Below, piece after piece: positions 1 through 8,303 of a stretch of 64,000 nucleotides of DNA. Within the stretch, counting starts at the first letter, position 1, and every line of letters starts with the position of its first letter. The translations under genes and the position numbers were made by a program. Below the pieces are notes generated by a model. That model was not told where the DNA came from, searched no databases, and was given only the letters and a program-made list of their open reading frames with translations. The DNA is from Nitrospiraceae bacterium. Its GTDB lineage: Bacteria; Nitrospirota; Nitrospiria; Nitrospirales; Nitrospiraceae. The stretch covers positions 124,001 through 188,000 of the forward strand of contig JAHBWI010000006.1 in assembly GCA_019637075.1 (NCBI GenBank), in the 5' to 3' direction.

Positions 1-222
1 TCGTGCGTTAGAGGTCTCGTACTTATCGATGAGGTACGCATCGAGGACGACCCGGTGCTGCGATTCGTCCGCATGCTCGCTGCTCCCCATCATAAATTCG
101 CCTTTGGGTATGAGCACCATGTCCTTTTCAGTTGTCGTCGACTCACCTGCCTGCGCCAGCGAGAGGGTCCCCGCCACAAGCGCCACCCCCATTCCAATCT
201 GCAATCCCGTTCGACTCCGCAT
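1..222 (-). CDS. Formylglycine-generating-enzyme-like (SUMF1/FGE) secreted protein, 5' part only
   Basis: The reading frame runs off the left edge, so only the first 74 codons are present. The start ATG (222-220) follows a GAGGAGG ribosome binding site at 229-235. Residues 1-25 form a signal peptide (MRSRTG, a hydrophobic stretch, then AQAG). The next segment, VLIPKGEFMMGSSEHADES followed by HRVVLDAYLIDKYETSN, is the typical opening of the FGE-sulfatase fold: a V-x-I-P-x-G-x-F-x-M-G-S strand and a D-x-Y-x-I-D-x-x-E-T-x-N segment. Family members include formylglycine generators and many catalytically uncharacterised relatives; the catalytic cysteines would lie outside the window, so the activity cannot be judged. 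Confidence 0.75.
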   Translation of the reverse strand, partial: MRSRTGLQIGMGVALVAGTLSLAQAGESTTTEKDMVLIPKGEFMMGSSEHADESQHRVVLDAYLIDKYETSNAR

Positions 223-284
223 GTGAAACCTCCTCGTTAAAGTGACCGGGCTACACCCGGTGGGTTGTTCATCTCATTCCGCCG

Positions 285-566
285 TTACTGACACCCGACC
301 ATTCCGGTCGCGTTGAGCCCAGGCCGGCGGGGCTCTCGATGGACCAGCCGGTTCCGCAGAATGACTGGATCCACTACGTCGCCACACTGAACGCAGCGGC
401 TCGCCGCACATTCGATCTCTCCGGTGCTGTTGAAAAGATCCATGCAGTACTCCGTGACCAATAGCCCTCCGCAGCGGAGACAACCGGTCGATGGCATGAC
501 CGCTGCGAAGGCCTTGTGAATTCCGTACCGCCCTTCCATCCGCTCTGCCTCTGCCGTGATTGCCAT
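285..566 (-). CDS. Small protein with paired CxxC motifs
   Basis: A 93-residue protein starting at ATG 566 behind a GGAGGG ribosome binding site. Two CxxC pairs (CLRCGG near residue 29-34 and CVQCGD near residue 58-63) suggest a small zinc ribbon; no family name is recognised. It is transcribed divergently from the CarH-type regulator at 702. Its promoter at 614-642 carries the same CATTGGACA box in its spacer as the regulator's own promoter, so it is probably a direct target of that regulator. No membrane segment or signal peptide is visible. Function unknown. Confidence 0.7.
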   Translation of the reverse strand: MAITAEAERMEGRYGIHKAFAAVMPSTGCLRCGGLLVTEYCMDLFNSTGEIECAASRCVQCGDVVDPVILRNRLVHREPRRPGLNATGMVGCQ

Positions 567-604
567 TGCTCCCTCCCTGCACCGCGTCCAATGATTGTAA
601 AATG

Positions 605-680
605 TATGTCTAATGTATAGCGCTATTTGTCCAATGTGTCAAGGCCTGCTTATATTTTTATTTGACAAACATTGGACAAG
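605..680. promoter_or_regulatory. Putative operator boxes for the CarH-type regulator
   Basis: Three related boxes are visible: ATGTCTAATGTAT (605-617), TTGTCCAATGTGTC (627-640) and, in inverted orientation, ACATTGGACAA (669-679). The last two form an inverted repeat TTGTCCAATGT / ACATTGGACAA, and each sits in the spacer just downstream of a -35 box. Position inside both promoters is what is expected for a repressor that blocks RNA polymerase, as known for CarH. Binding is inferred. Confidence 0.6.
614..642 (-). promoter_or_regulatory. Sigma-70-type promoter of the CxxC protein gene
   Basis: On the minus strand TTGACA (642-637), a 17-bp spacer and TATACA (619-614) form a near-consensus promoter. 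The spacer begins with CATTGGACA, which recurs in the divergent promoter. Confidence 0.75.
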
Positions 681-690
681 GCCATATACT
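662..690 (+). promoter_or_regulatory. Sigma-70-type promoter of the CarH-type regulator gene
   Basis: TTGACA (662-667), a 17-bp spacer and TATACT (685-690), 12 bp before the ATG at 702. The spacer carries the CATTGGACA box, which suggests autoregulation. Confidence 0.75.
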
Positions 691-701
691 AGAATCACCA
701 T

Positions 702-1616
702 ATGAATACACATAGAATTCATAGGGTTGCAAGACTGACTGGGCTGAGCCGTGACGTGATTCGGGTATGGGAGCGGCGATACGGGATTGTCCAACCTTCG
801 AGAAGTGTGAATCGCTATCGTGTCTATAGCGATGAGGATGTCGCGCTCCTGAGGTTCCTGAAATCTGAGCAGGACAAGGGCCGTTCCATTGGGGAACTCG
901 CGTCGGAAGGGCGCGAACTCTTATTGATGCGAATGCGGACGACGCCGGCGCCGAGCGCGCCGGCTCAGCCGTTTGATCGGCTCCTCGATGAACTCATCGC
1001 CACACTCGAGCCCCTCGATCGCGCAGAATTTGAGCGGCGTCTCAATGGCGCCGTCGCGGTGATTCCATTCGAAGAAGCACTGCAATGCCTGCTGCTGCCA
1101 TTACAGCATCGGATCGGCGAATTGTGGCATCAGGGCCGACTCAACGTCGGGGTCGAACATTACGTCACAAAGCTCATTCAACAGAAGTTGTTCTCAGTCA
1201 TGAATCAGCTTCCGCTCAATGAGAATGGACCGCGTGTCGTGGTGGGCTGCCCGGCGGGAGAATTCCATGAGCTTGGGGCGCAGGCCGTGGCCTATCACTG
1301 CGCCATGCGGGGGTGCCAGATTTATTACCTCGGCCCGAACATTCCTATCGCGGACCTCCAGGCTTTCTGCCAACGCGTGGGCCCCGACCTCATTCTGCTG
1401 TCGATCGTCGAATACCAGACAGACGAGGAAGCCGAACGCTTCCTGCAGTCTTTGGAGATGATCGCAACGACCTGGCCCGTGGTGATCGGCGGCCAAGGGG
1501 CCAGCGCGATGAGCCATTTGATCGGGTCCCGGCATGTTGAGGTGCTCGACGATTCCGCCGCGCTCAACGCGCGCGTGCAAAACCTGCTTGCTCGACGCCT
1601 TCCGGCGAAAGCCTAG
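702..1616 (+). CDS. MerR-family regulator with cobalamin-binding domain, CarH/LitR type
   Basis: 304 residues. Residues 4-72 are a MerR winged helix (SRDVIRVWERRYGIVQPSR then NRYRVYSDEDV). Residues 90-170 form the helical B12-cap domain and 177-300 the B12-binding Rossmann domain. All signature residues of the adenosylcobalamin photoreceptor CarH are present: W142 followed by H143, the W-x9-EH motif ending in E152-H153, and the lower axial ligand H189 in GEFHELG (the D/E-x-H-x-x-G motif). In CarH, dark AdoCbl tetramers repress and light breaks the complex. The gene overlaps no neighbour and has its own promoter with operator-like boxes shared with the divergent small gene. The family call is strong; light versus plain B12 sensing is inferred. 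Confidence 0.88.
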   Translation: MNTHRIHRVARLTGLSRDVIRVWERRYGIVQPSRSVNRYRVYSDEDVALLRFLKSEQDKGRSIGELASEGRELLLMRMRTTPAPSAPAQPFDRLLDELIATLEPLDRAEFERRLNGAVAVIPFEEALQCLLLPLQHRIGELWHQGRLNVGVEHYVTKLIQQKLFSVMNQLPLNENGPRVVVGCPAGEFHELGAQAVAYHCAMRGCQIYYLGPNIPIADLQAFCQRVGPDLILLSIVEYQTDEEAERFLQSLEMIATTWPVVIGGQGASAMSHLIGSRHVEVLDDSAALNARVQNLLARRLPAKA

Positions 1617-1721
1617 ACGGCATTTCCTCGCACTTCGTTCAGCCACTCTCCGCCCTTATTCCCAGACGCACGAATTTCCGGTATGGTTCGCTTGGCAGCG
1701 CTCAGCGGCGGAGTATCCCAG

Positions 1722-3254
1722 ATGGCAATCGACAGCGCGCACTACTACCGGCTCACCACTCGCATCTCGGGAAAAGATCTTGCGCTCGACGTGTCGCCCG
1801 ACCAATCGGTGCGTCCTGTCCTTCGTGCCCCGGCGGATGTGAGCGGGCAATATTGGCGGTTCGTACCGGCCGGCGCAGGCCACCAGGCCCTGCGCAACGC
1901 CTATCTGGGAGAAGCGTTCAGCCTCGAGATGAACCAGCCGGCGGCGATCCGTCTGGCACCGACGAACCCCTCGCCGAAACAGGTGTGGATGGTTCAGCAA
2001 AGCAGCGCGACCTGCGCGCTCATCAATCAGGAAGGCGGTTCGCACTGCTGTCTTCGCGTGAAGGGAGGGGGGTTGACCGTCAGTCGTTCGACAGCAGCCA
2101 AGCCGAGACACCTTCGTTGGAGCGCGACGTCCCTCGCCACGGTGCCTCAGCCGGTTGCCATCCCGCCGCTCCAGCAGGCCGGCGACGTGTATTGCCCGGA
2201 AGGGCCAACCGATTTCAACTTCTATGCGCGCCCCGAAGGCACAGTCAGTGCCGTCATGATCTTCGTGGACTTTCCCGATGCAGAGGCCGGGTCCCTCTCC
2301 GCATCAGATTGTGCGGCACACCTGCTCGGGGAAGGCCGGGCTCAAGGTTTGTTCGAAGAACAAAGCTACGGGCATTGCCGATTGGCCGTCGACGTGCGAT
2401 CCGACCTCGGCTGGAAACGGGTAACGCAACCATCCACGGCCTATGACTGTCACAATTTCCTCTCGCATCGGCAGTACGTGGCCGATGCCGCCGCGCGCTT
2501 CGCCGGCGAGATCGAGTTTTCCCAGTATCAGTTTGTCTTGATCGTGGCACCACCGAGCGCAGCATTCCTCGACTCGCCGGCGTTCAATGCACGTCCCGGC
2601 GAGGGAGTACCTCTGCCGAATGGAGAAATCAGGCTCGGGGTGACCTTCGGACGAGACAGTTACCGCAACAGCTACATCAATCTGGTGCACGAAGTCTCGC
2701 ACCTGATGGGCCTGCCTGATCTGTATCCCTATGGCGGCGGGGTCGACAGTTCACGCGCCGGCTGCTGGGACATCATGTCCGACATTTTCCACTGCGAAGC
2801 CTTCATTGGATGGCATCGGCACAAAAACGGCTGGCTGCGCGCAGAAAGAAGCCATTACCTTCCGGAAGCCCCACAAGAACGCTACCTGACCCTCAGCCCG
2901 CTCTCGACCGGCTTCGGGACTTCCATGATTGTGGTGCCGATCGATGATGCACAACAACCGGGAAAAATTTTTGTGGTGGAGCTGGCGCAGCCAAGGGCAG
3001 GCACGGCGGCAGGCCCTCGACGAGATGGGGTGCTGGTCTATACGGTCAATGCGTCGATCCCAACCGGTCACTCACCCGTTGCGGTGCAGGCACGTCTCGT
3101 GAGCAACAGCCAGGAGCACGGCTACTTGTGCGAAGCAGCTTATCGGCCCGGCGATAGCGCGACGTTCACGGAGGATCACACCAGCCTGACCCTCGCGGTG
3201 TTGCAGCAATTCGGCGACTGTTTCCACGTGAAGCTGGCGATAACGCGGGCATAG
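1722..3254 (+). CDS. M6-family zinc metalloprotease with N-terminal ricin-type lectin-like domain
   Basis: About 510 residues from ATG 1722, chosen because GGCGGAG lies 8-9 bp upstream; an in-frame ATG at 1683 has no ribosome binding site. Residues 1-130 resemble a beta-trefoil ricin-like domain (RISGKDLALDV, YWRFVPAG, QVWMVQQ). From about residue 165 a peptidase M6 (immune inhibitor A-like) domain follows, with the zinc site HEVSHLMGLPD (H323, E324, H327 and a downstream D) and the trailing WDIMSD. No convincing signal peptide is seen, so export is unclear. Family members are usually extracellular proteases; the substrate is unknown. Confidence 0.8.
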   Translation: MAIDSAHYYRLTTRISGKDLALDVSPDQSVRPVLRAPADVSGQYWRFVPAGAGHQALRNAYLGEAFSLEMNQPAAIRLAPTNPSPKQVWMVQQSSATCALINQEGGSHCCLRVKGGGLTVSRSTAAKPRHLRWSATSLATVPQPVAIPPLQQAGDVYCPEGPTDFNFYARPEGTVSAVMIFVDFPDAEAGSLSASDCAAHLLGEGRAQGLFEEQSYGHCRLAVDVRSDLGWKRVTQPSTAYDCHNFLSHRQYVADAAARFAGEIEFSQYQFVLIVAPPSAAFLDSPAFNARPGEGVPLPNGEIRLGVTFGRDSYRNSYINLVHEVSHLMGLPDLYPYGGGVDSSRAGCWDIMSDIFHCEAFIGWHRHKNGWLRAERSHYLPEAPQERYLTLSPLSTGFGTSMIVVPIDDAQQPGKIFVVELAQPRAGTAAGPRRDGVLVYTVNASIPTGHSPVAVQARLVSNSQEHGYLCEAAYRPGDSATFTEDHTSLTLAVLQQFGDCFHVKLAITRA

Positions 3255-3308
3255 GGCGGGCAAGAGACCATCGGCGAGCGACACCTGTTCATTCGGCTGC
3301 AGGCAAAT

Positions 3309-3509
3309 TTACTGCGCGGGGGTCTCGACCCACTGCTGAGACACGATGAATCGTTGGATCGCCTCGCCTTCCGGAGATGTGCGGGCGACATTTGTGCTGC
3401 GAATGTTGTGTCCTTCTCCGAAGTGGAGGATGTAGTCTTCGCGCTCTTCGTGGATAAACTGCAGGTAGGCAAGGTTAATATGGAAGCGCCCCACCTTCAG
3501 CAGCTGCAT
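3309..3509 (-). CDS. Small conserved-looking protein overlapping the end of rnhA
   Basis: A 66-residue ORF starting at ATG 3509 behind AGAAAGGA, overlapping the last 35 bp of rnhA in another frame, so the two are probably translationally coupled. The sequence (KVGRFHINLAYLQFI, a charged loop, ILHFGEGHNI, then EGEAIQRFI) alternates short beta strands and ends in a helix. It resembles small all-beta proteins with an I-N-L..I..I....I-x-F pattern, but I cannot name a family. The overlap and good ribosome binding site argue that it is real. Confidence 0.6.
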   Translation of the reverse strand: MQLLKVGRFHINLAYLQFIHEEREDYILHFGEGHNIRSTNVARTSPEGEAIQRFIVSQQWVETPAQ

Positions 3510-3969
3510 AGGGTCCTTTCTGAACCAGCCCTCCGCGCAAGCTGCTCGCGACGGAGGCGGCTCGTTGGGCAAGAGCATCGCAGGCCTCGTTTTCCGGATG
3601 GCCGTCATGGCCCCGCACCCATTGCCAATCAATCCGATGGATCGCCGTGAGCCGGTCCAGTTCGGCCCACAGGTCTTGGTTCTTCTTCCGTTTCCATCCC
3701 AGCGTCATGGTTTTGATCAGGAGCTGAGAATCCGAATAAAGAACGACGCGGTACGACATGTCGAGAGTCTTCAACGCCTCGATGGCTGCCGCCATTTCCA
3801 TGCGGTTGTTGGTGGTGTGACGCTCGTGCCCGGCCGCCTCGCGGCGGTCGGCCCCACGCTGAATGATATAGGCCCAGCCGCCGGGCCCCGGATTACCGAG
3901 ACAACTGCCGTCGGTCCAGATGAGAATCTGCTCTATGGTCGAACTCTGTGGACGAGGAGGAGCGGACAT
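3475..3969 (-). CDS. rnhA: Ribonuclease HI
   Basis: 164 residues; degrades the RNA strand of RNA-DNA hybrids in replication and R-loop removal. The four catalytic carboxylates are visible in order: D in IWTDGSCLGNPG, E in NNRMEMAAAIEAL, D in VLYSDSQ, and D in NEACDALA. The basic-protrusion region (GWKRKKNQDLW) and the WQWVRGHDGHPENE segment with the conserved His are also present. The start ATG at 3969 is preceded by a GA-rich segment. The C-terminal tail after residue 145 is longer than in E. coli and overlaps the small downstream gene. Confidence 0.93.
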   Translation of the reverse strand: MSAPPRPQSSTIEQILIWTDGSCLGNPGPGGWAYIIQRGADRREAAGHERHTTNNRMEMAAAIEALKTLDMSYRVVLYSDSQLLIKTMTLGWKRKKNQDLWAELDRLTAIHRIDWQWVRGHDGHPENEACDALAQRAASVASSLRGGLVQKGPYAAAEGGALPY

Positions 3970-4185
3970 ACGATGTGCCAGGGTACACCATTAAGCGGAT
4001 GGGCGTAAGAGGGAAAGTACGAATCCAGCAACTATCGTCGAATATGCGCGAGCGGTGGGCGCTAGGCCTTCATGGACCGATGAGCTTGCAGATCATCTTC
4101 CGTCATCGCCAAGCCACAAGACTGCTCCTGCAATCCTACCCGCACCGGTGTAGAATCCGCTGCAAACATTGAGGCCTGGGGGGAC

Positions 4186-4299
4186 ATGGCTCACGATTTT
4201 AATAAGCGTGTGCGCCGAACCGAACGCTTGTTCAAGTGGCTGGCACTGATTGCCTTTGTCTCCCTTATCCTCATTTGGATATTCGCGCTCGTGAAGTGA
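4186..4299 (+). CDS. Possible 37-residue single-pass membrane peptide
   Basis: A short ORF, too short for routine calling, starts at ATG 4186 just after a GGGGGG run. It encodes a basic N-terminus (MAHDFNKRVRRTERLF) followed by one strongly hydrophobic helix (about residues 17-35: WLALIAFVSLILIWIFALV) and a terminal Lys. The positive-inside layout fits a small inner-membrane protein. A short GC hairpin (4407-4421) lies downstream. No family is recognised; it could be spurious. Confidence 0.45.
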   Translation: MAHDFNKRVRRTERLFKWLALIAFVSLILIWIFALVK

Positions 4300-4690
4300 T
4301 GCGGACGGCTGTCCGCTCACGATCAGACCCACCTGGGACAGGTAACGTTCGACCTTGTGCCTGGCCGAATGCGAGCGATGCAGGAATGGAGGCCACCAGC
4401 ATTGAGAGGCTCCAGGAGCCTTTCTCGGCGGGGCTATGCCTACGCCGGTACGGCGTTACAACGGACAGAGTCGACGCGGCCATGGCCAGCATTGACAGGC
4501 GGGAAACCGCTGCACCACGCCAAGTCTCTGAAATCGTTGCAGGTTGAGGTGGGTGGTGCCGAAGCCGGGGTACGGGGGAACTTTTCATTGTGAAAATGAC
4601 ACCGCATCCCCCCGACACCTCCTTCCCTCAAAAAGCCAGCCCTCAAAATTTCTCGGCCATAAAAGTCCTTGGCGAAAGGAGTACCACTTC
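4300..4690. other. Intergenic stretch containing the left island junction
   Basis: No credible gene is seen. It holds a short hairpin AGGCTCCAGGAGCCT (4407-4421) followed by TTCT, perhaps a weak terminator, and the 16-bp copy of the tRNA-Leu 3' end at 4554-4569 that marks the island boundary. Base composition turns visibly AT-richer after about 4580. Confidence 0.6.
4554..4569 (-). repeat. Island attachment repeat, distal copy
   Basis: TGGTGCCGAAGCCGGG is identical to the last 16 bases (including CCA) of tRNA-Leu at 11466-11481, in the same orientation. It lies at the far end of the low-GC segment from the integrase, as expected for the second attachment site of a tRNA-targeted island. Confidence 0.85.
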
Positions 4691-5827
4691 CTACTTTTTG
4701 AAAAGTTTCACATAGTCGGCAAAGATGAATAATCTATTTCTCTTTTGCCCTGTGAACTCTTTTAATATTCCTAGCTTTACGAAATCATCTATTAGTGTCG
4801 CGGCGGTATTCGTCTGCGCTCCAATCAGGCTCACTACTGCTTTTATGCTCACCATTGGTCGCTGATATAAACAGCGCATAAGAGTTTGAGCATTTTCCTG
4901 CCGGCGCACATGAAACGTCGGCATTAGTTTTCGCTCGATTCTCTCTTTAAGGGCAAGAATGTCCTTGAAAACCTGAATCGATAACGCTGTTGTCTCTCGC
5001 ATACCAAGAAGAAAGAAACGCACCCATTCTCCTAGCTTATGAGCGGATCGTACCGATGTTAACTGGTCGTAATATTCGCCTTTGTGGCGTTCGAAAAAAT
5101 CCGATAGGTACAACGCAGGTTTATCAAGTAAGCGGAAACTTACCAGATAGAGCACAATGAGGAGGCGTCCCAATCGGCCATTGCCATCCAAGAAGGGGTG
5201 AATAGTTTCGAATTGATAGTGGATAAGTGCGATTTTCAATAGATGGGGAACATGGATTTCCTCATTATGCATAAACTTCTCTAGGTCACTCATCAGGTCT
5301 TCCACATGCCGATGATGCGGAGGAATGAAGGTGGCATGTTTGAGACTAACGCCTATCCAATTTTGGCTTGTTCTGAATTGTCCTGGCTGTTTATGCTTTC
5401 CTCTCACACCTTTCAGTAATACGGCATGCGTGTCACGCAGCAAGCGATTTGAAAGTGGCATGCGAGGCAAGCGCTCAATTGCAAAATTGATAGCTTGAAT
5501 ATAATTTTGTATTTCCTGCCAATCATTTCTCTTTTCTGGGTCGAGATCCTTCTTTTCTAACAGAGCCTCTTCAATGTTAGTTTGAGTCCCTTCTATCCGA
5601 CTGGAAGTCGTGGCCTCCTTTCGTATGTGCATACCTATGAAGAAATCCACATCTGGAATCAGCTGAGAATATGCGTTTAGCTCCCCAAGAAGACGATTCG
5701 CTTCCTCCAATAGCGTCAATGTCTCTGGTTCCGTTAAAGTCCACTCCCTGTTAATTAGAACGGGTAAAAAGCTCTTATATTCATACTGCTGCTCTAGCTC
5801 CCCAGATTTAAAGTCACTGATATTCAT
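4691..5827 (-). CDS. Fic-domain protein with N-terminal inhibitory motif
   Basis: 378 residues. Fic proteins usually transfer AMP from ATP to hydroxyl side chains of targets. The catalytic motif HPFLDGNGRLGR starts at H210 and is intact. An inhibitory helix motif S-x-x-x-E-G (S75 to G80, in SSRIEGT) lies upstream, the arrangement of class II Fic proteins that autoinhibit. The N-terminal 60 residues resemble the Fic_N region, and residues about 300-370 look like a winged helix (MVSIKAVVSLIGAQTNTAATLIDDFVKLGIL). No separate antitoxin gene is adjacent. It is the outermost gene at the left end of the island and is markedly AT-rich. Target unknown; toxin, regulator or defence roles are all possible. 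Confidence 0.9.
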   Translation of the reverse strand: MNISDFKSGELEQQYEYKSFLPVLINREWTLTEPETLTLLEEANRLLGELNAYSQLIPDVDFFIGMHIRKEATTSSRIEGTQTNIEEALLEKKDLDPEKRNDWQEIQNYIQAINFAIERLPRMPLSNRLLRDTHAVLLKGVRGKHKQPGQFRTSQNWIGVSLKHATFIPPHHRHVEDLMSDLEKFMHNEEIHVPHLLKIALIHYQFETIHPFLDGNGRLGRLLIVLYLVSFRLLDKPALYLSDFFERHKGEYYDQLTSVRSAHKLGEWVRFFLLGMRETTALSIQVFKDILALKERIERKLMPTFHVRRQENAQTLMRCLYQRPMVSIKAVVSLIGAQTNTAATLIDDFVKLGILKEFTGQKRNRLFIFADYVKLFKK

Positions 5828-6069
5828 AGTCTTTTAGTCCTGCCCAAAGGCGATTTGATGTAACGAAATCTCTTATGTCAATTAGCGACGATAAATTGAT
5901 ATATATAAAAACGAATGTCAAATGGCAATTACATAAGGTTCTTCTTAGGGACTAGGCCTCAGCCAGGCTTATTGAAAGCAAAGTATGGACCTATCAGCAC
6001 CGACAACTGAAACGCAGAAGATCACCGAATTACCTATAACGCGCAGACACAAAAGGCTTGCATCAGACT

Positions 6070-7107
6070 ATGCCACCACCCGAGCGATCAGAGTTACTGG
6101 CAATTGCTAGTATCCACGCAACGATTCTTGCAATAACGGTCGCTGTTTTAGGAATTTCAGCTTCTTTGCTGAATGACAAGAAATTAGACCTTCTAAGGGA
6201 TCTGGCGGAAGATCAAAGAAAGGTCGAGGTACGGTTTCCAATTGGGGACGCACGCAACTTTAAATGGGATGACCCGGCGTTTGCTACAGGGCACAACCAA
6301 ACCCGTGACAGCGCAGTGAAAGCCATGTTAGATGCAGCGCGAACACCGATTTGCGGAGAAGGCATTACACAGAAATGCGAAACCGCCAGTAAACTGGGAG
6401 AAATCGCTTTCCCGAGGCTAGTGGCACTTGTTCACCATTACCCTTTCTCAAATGTTCGTGGCCCGCAAGCCATCATAAGGCGTCCTTTCAACACATCTCG
6501 TGCCCTCGCAGGTTGGAATACTGGACAGTACAAGAAGTGGCGAGACGACGTAATCAAGGTTGTTTCCATAACAGATGAGCCATATTGGGTCGGAGCATTA
6601 GAGAGTCAGGCTAAGGCATACCAAGCTAGTCTCGGCATCCCCACCAATCCGGATAGGGAGCGCGCCGTTGCGGAAGCCGGGCAGTTTATCAAGGATTTAG
6701 AGGAAAGGCTGCACGCCCTGCCTGATCAGAGAGGAACGGAAGCCAGAGATTTGCTCTTCCACATTGAAACGCAGCGAAGGTATTACAGGGACTTGGTCAG
6801 CACTACTCCGCCTAACTATGTCAGAACAATAAGAGACATTGTCGCGGAATTTATTTGGACGAGGGAGCTTCTTGATTCATCGGCAAGCTTTGGACTCCTC
6901 GACCATTATGGAGCTATAGACAGTCACAGCAAGAATGAGATTGCTTTCTATACAGTGCTCGGCACGTTCTTCTTTGGCGTTTTCCTTCCTTTAGTTGCTT
7001 GTCAACGAGTCTCGCAAAGCTCGTGGTGGTTTGTGCTGTTTATTGTCCTACCTTTAGCAGGGCACATTCTGACCGCAACCGTAGCTCGTGAGATGCTTGG
7101 TTTCTAA
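6070..7107 (+). CDS. Membrane protein of unknown function
   Basis: 345 residues from ATG 6070; an in-frame TTG at 6058 adds four residues and neither start has a clear ribosome binding site. One membrane helix is near the N-terminus (about residues 10-32), and two are at the C-terminus (about 290-310 and 318-340). They enclose a large, mostly helical, charged soluble domain of about 250 residues with a DLEERLHAL segment that may be coiled coil. No enzymatic motif or family is recognised. It is island cargo, transcribed away from the Fic gene, and AT-rich. An AGGAGGT sequence just after its stop suggests that another gene once followed, before the IS insertion. Confidence 0.65.
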   Translation: MPPPERSELLAIASIHATILAITVAVLGISASLLNDKKLDLLRDLAEDQRKVEVRFPIGDARNFKWDDPAFATGHNQTRDSAVKAMLDAARTPICGEGITQKCETASKLGEIAFPRLVALVHHYPFSNVRGPQAIIRRPFNTSRALAGWNTGQYKKWRDDVIKVVSITDEPYWVGALESQAKAYQASLGIPTNPDRERAVAEAGQFIKDLEERLHALPDQRGTEARDLLFHIETQRRYYRDLVSTTPPNYVRTIRDIVAEFIWTRELLDSSASFGLLDHYGAIDSHSKNEIAFYTVLGTFFFGVFLPLVACQRVSQSSWWFVLFIVLPLAGHILTATVAREMLGF

Positions 7108-7185
7108 GGCAGGAGGTCCCTCGTCACTTTCTGACTGCGGAGTAATCTGAGGGTTCTACCCCATTTCCACGTGTAAGCTTCCCTG

Positions 7186-8049
7186 TCAACGCGACAGTGC
7201 CAATGGAGAACTTCGGGCTTCAAGATTGGCCCGATACGTGGCCGGCGGGAGTCCCGCCAGCGCGTCGTGCGGCCGCTCCTCGTTGTAACTCTGTAACCAT
7301 TCCGCTGTGATCTCCCGGACCTGTTCGAGCGACTCGAACACGTAGGTATTGAGGACTTCCGTGCGATAGGTCCGATTGAATCGCTCGATAAAGGCATTCT
7401 GGTCCGGCTTGCCGGGCTGGATGTACCGCAGTTCAATGCCGCGCTTCGCACATCAGGTGATGAAGCGCTCGGCAAGCAGTTCGGGGCCGTTATCGAGCCG
7501 AATCGCCTGCGGTCGTCCGCGCCAGGCCACCACTTGCTCCAAGACGCGAATCACCCGGTCCGCGGGCAGCGACGTGTCGACGTCGATCGCCAAGCCTTCC
7601 CGCACGCCCTCATCCAGCACATTGAAGGTCCGAAACCGGCGGCCGCCGTAGAGCGTGTCGCGCATGAAGTCCACGGCCCACGTGGTATTCGGCTGTGGCA
7701 CCACGACCAACGGTTGGCGTAGCCGAACCGGAAGCCGCTTCTTCGTCCGCCGTGGCAAATTCAGCCGCAACTGACAGTACACGCGCCAGAGCCGCTTATG
7801 GTGCCAGGGATGGCCGAGGTTCCGCAGCCGATCGCAACACTTCCAGAATCCTCAGCGACTCTTGGCCGCCACGAGCGTGGTCAGGGCCGCAATCACCGGC
7901 GCATCCCGCCGCGCCCAATCCACAAGCGGCTGATAGTACGTGGCGCGGCTCAATCCCACTGCACGGCAGGCCCGCTGAACCGGAAGGCCGTTCACCGTCA
8001 CCAAATGCGTGACGACCTCCCGTCGGTCAGCAGGCCCTAGAGCTTTTTT
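7186..8049 (-). pseudogene. IS3-family transposase OrfB (DDE integrase) with two TGA interruptions
   Basis: The frame entered by -1 slippage at the A6G heptamer (8049-8043) encodes the HTH_21 region (VQRACRAVGLSRATYY), then the rve integrase core (NTTWAVDFM, RLDNGPE) and the terminal segment with IQPGKPDQNAFIERFNRTYR, SYNEERPHDAL and a normal stop at 7188-7186. The same frame is broken by TGA at 7854-7852 (before GFWK) and at 7455-7453 (before CAKRG). At both places family members as I recall them have Trp, so both look like TGG-to-TGA changes. Otherwise the sequence is well preserved, which points to recent decay. Confidence 0.85.
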
Positions 8050-8303
8050 GCGAGGACATCCTTGAGGGCCAGATTCTCCAACGACAGGTCGGCATACATC
8101 CGTTTGAGCCGGCTGTTTTCGTGCTCCAGCTCTTTGAGCCGCTTCACATCCGAGGCCTCCAGCCCCCCGTACTTGGCTTTCCACTTGTAGTACGTGGCGG
8201 AGCTGATGCCGTCGTGCCGCCAGATCTCGTTGACCGGACGGCCGGCATCGGCCTCTTTCAGAATGGAGACAATCTGCGTTTCAGTGAACTTCGACTGGCG
8301 CAT
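8037..8303 (-). CDS. IS3-family transposase OrfA
   Basis: 88 residues, intact. Residues 5-50 are the HTH_Tnp_1 domain (FTETQIVSILKEADAG, then GISSATYYKWKAKYGG) and residues 55-85 a leucine-zipper-like helix (RLKELEHENSRLKRMYADL). The gene ends in the A6G programmed-frameshift heptamer followed by a TAG stop, as in other IS3 elements where slippage gives the OrfAB transposase. Here OrfB is broken, so only OrfA and truncated fusions can be made; such products can act as inhibitors of related elements. Confidence 0.88.
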   Translation of the reverse strand: MRQSKFTETQIVSILKEADAGRPVNEIWRHDGISSATYYKWKAKYGGLEASDVKRLKELEHENSRLKRMYADLSLENLALKDVLAKKL

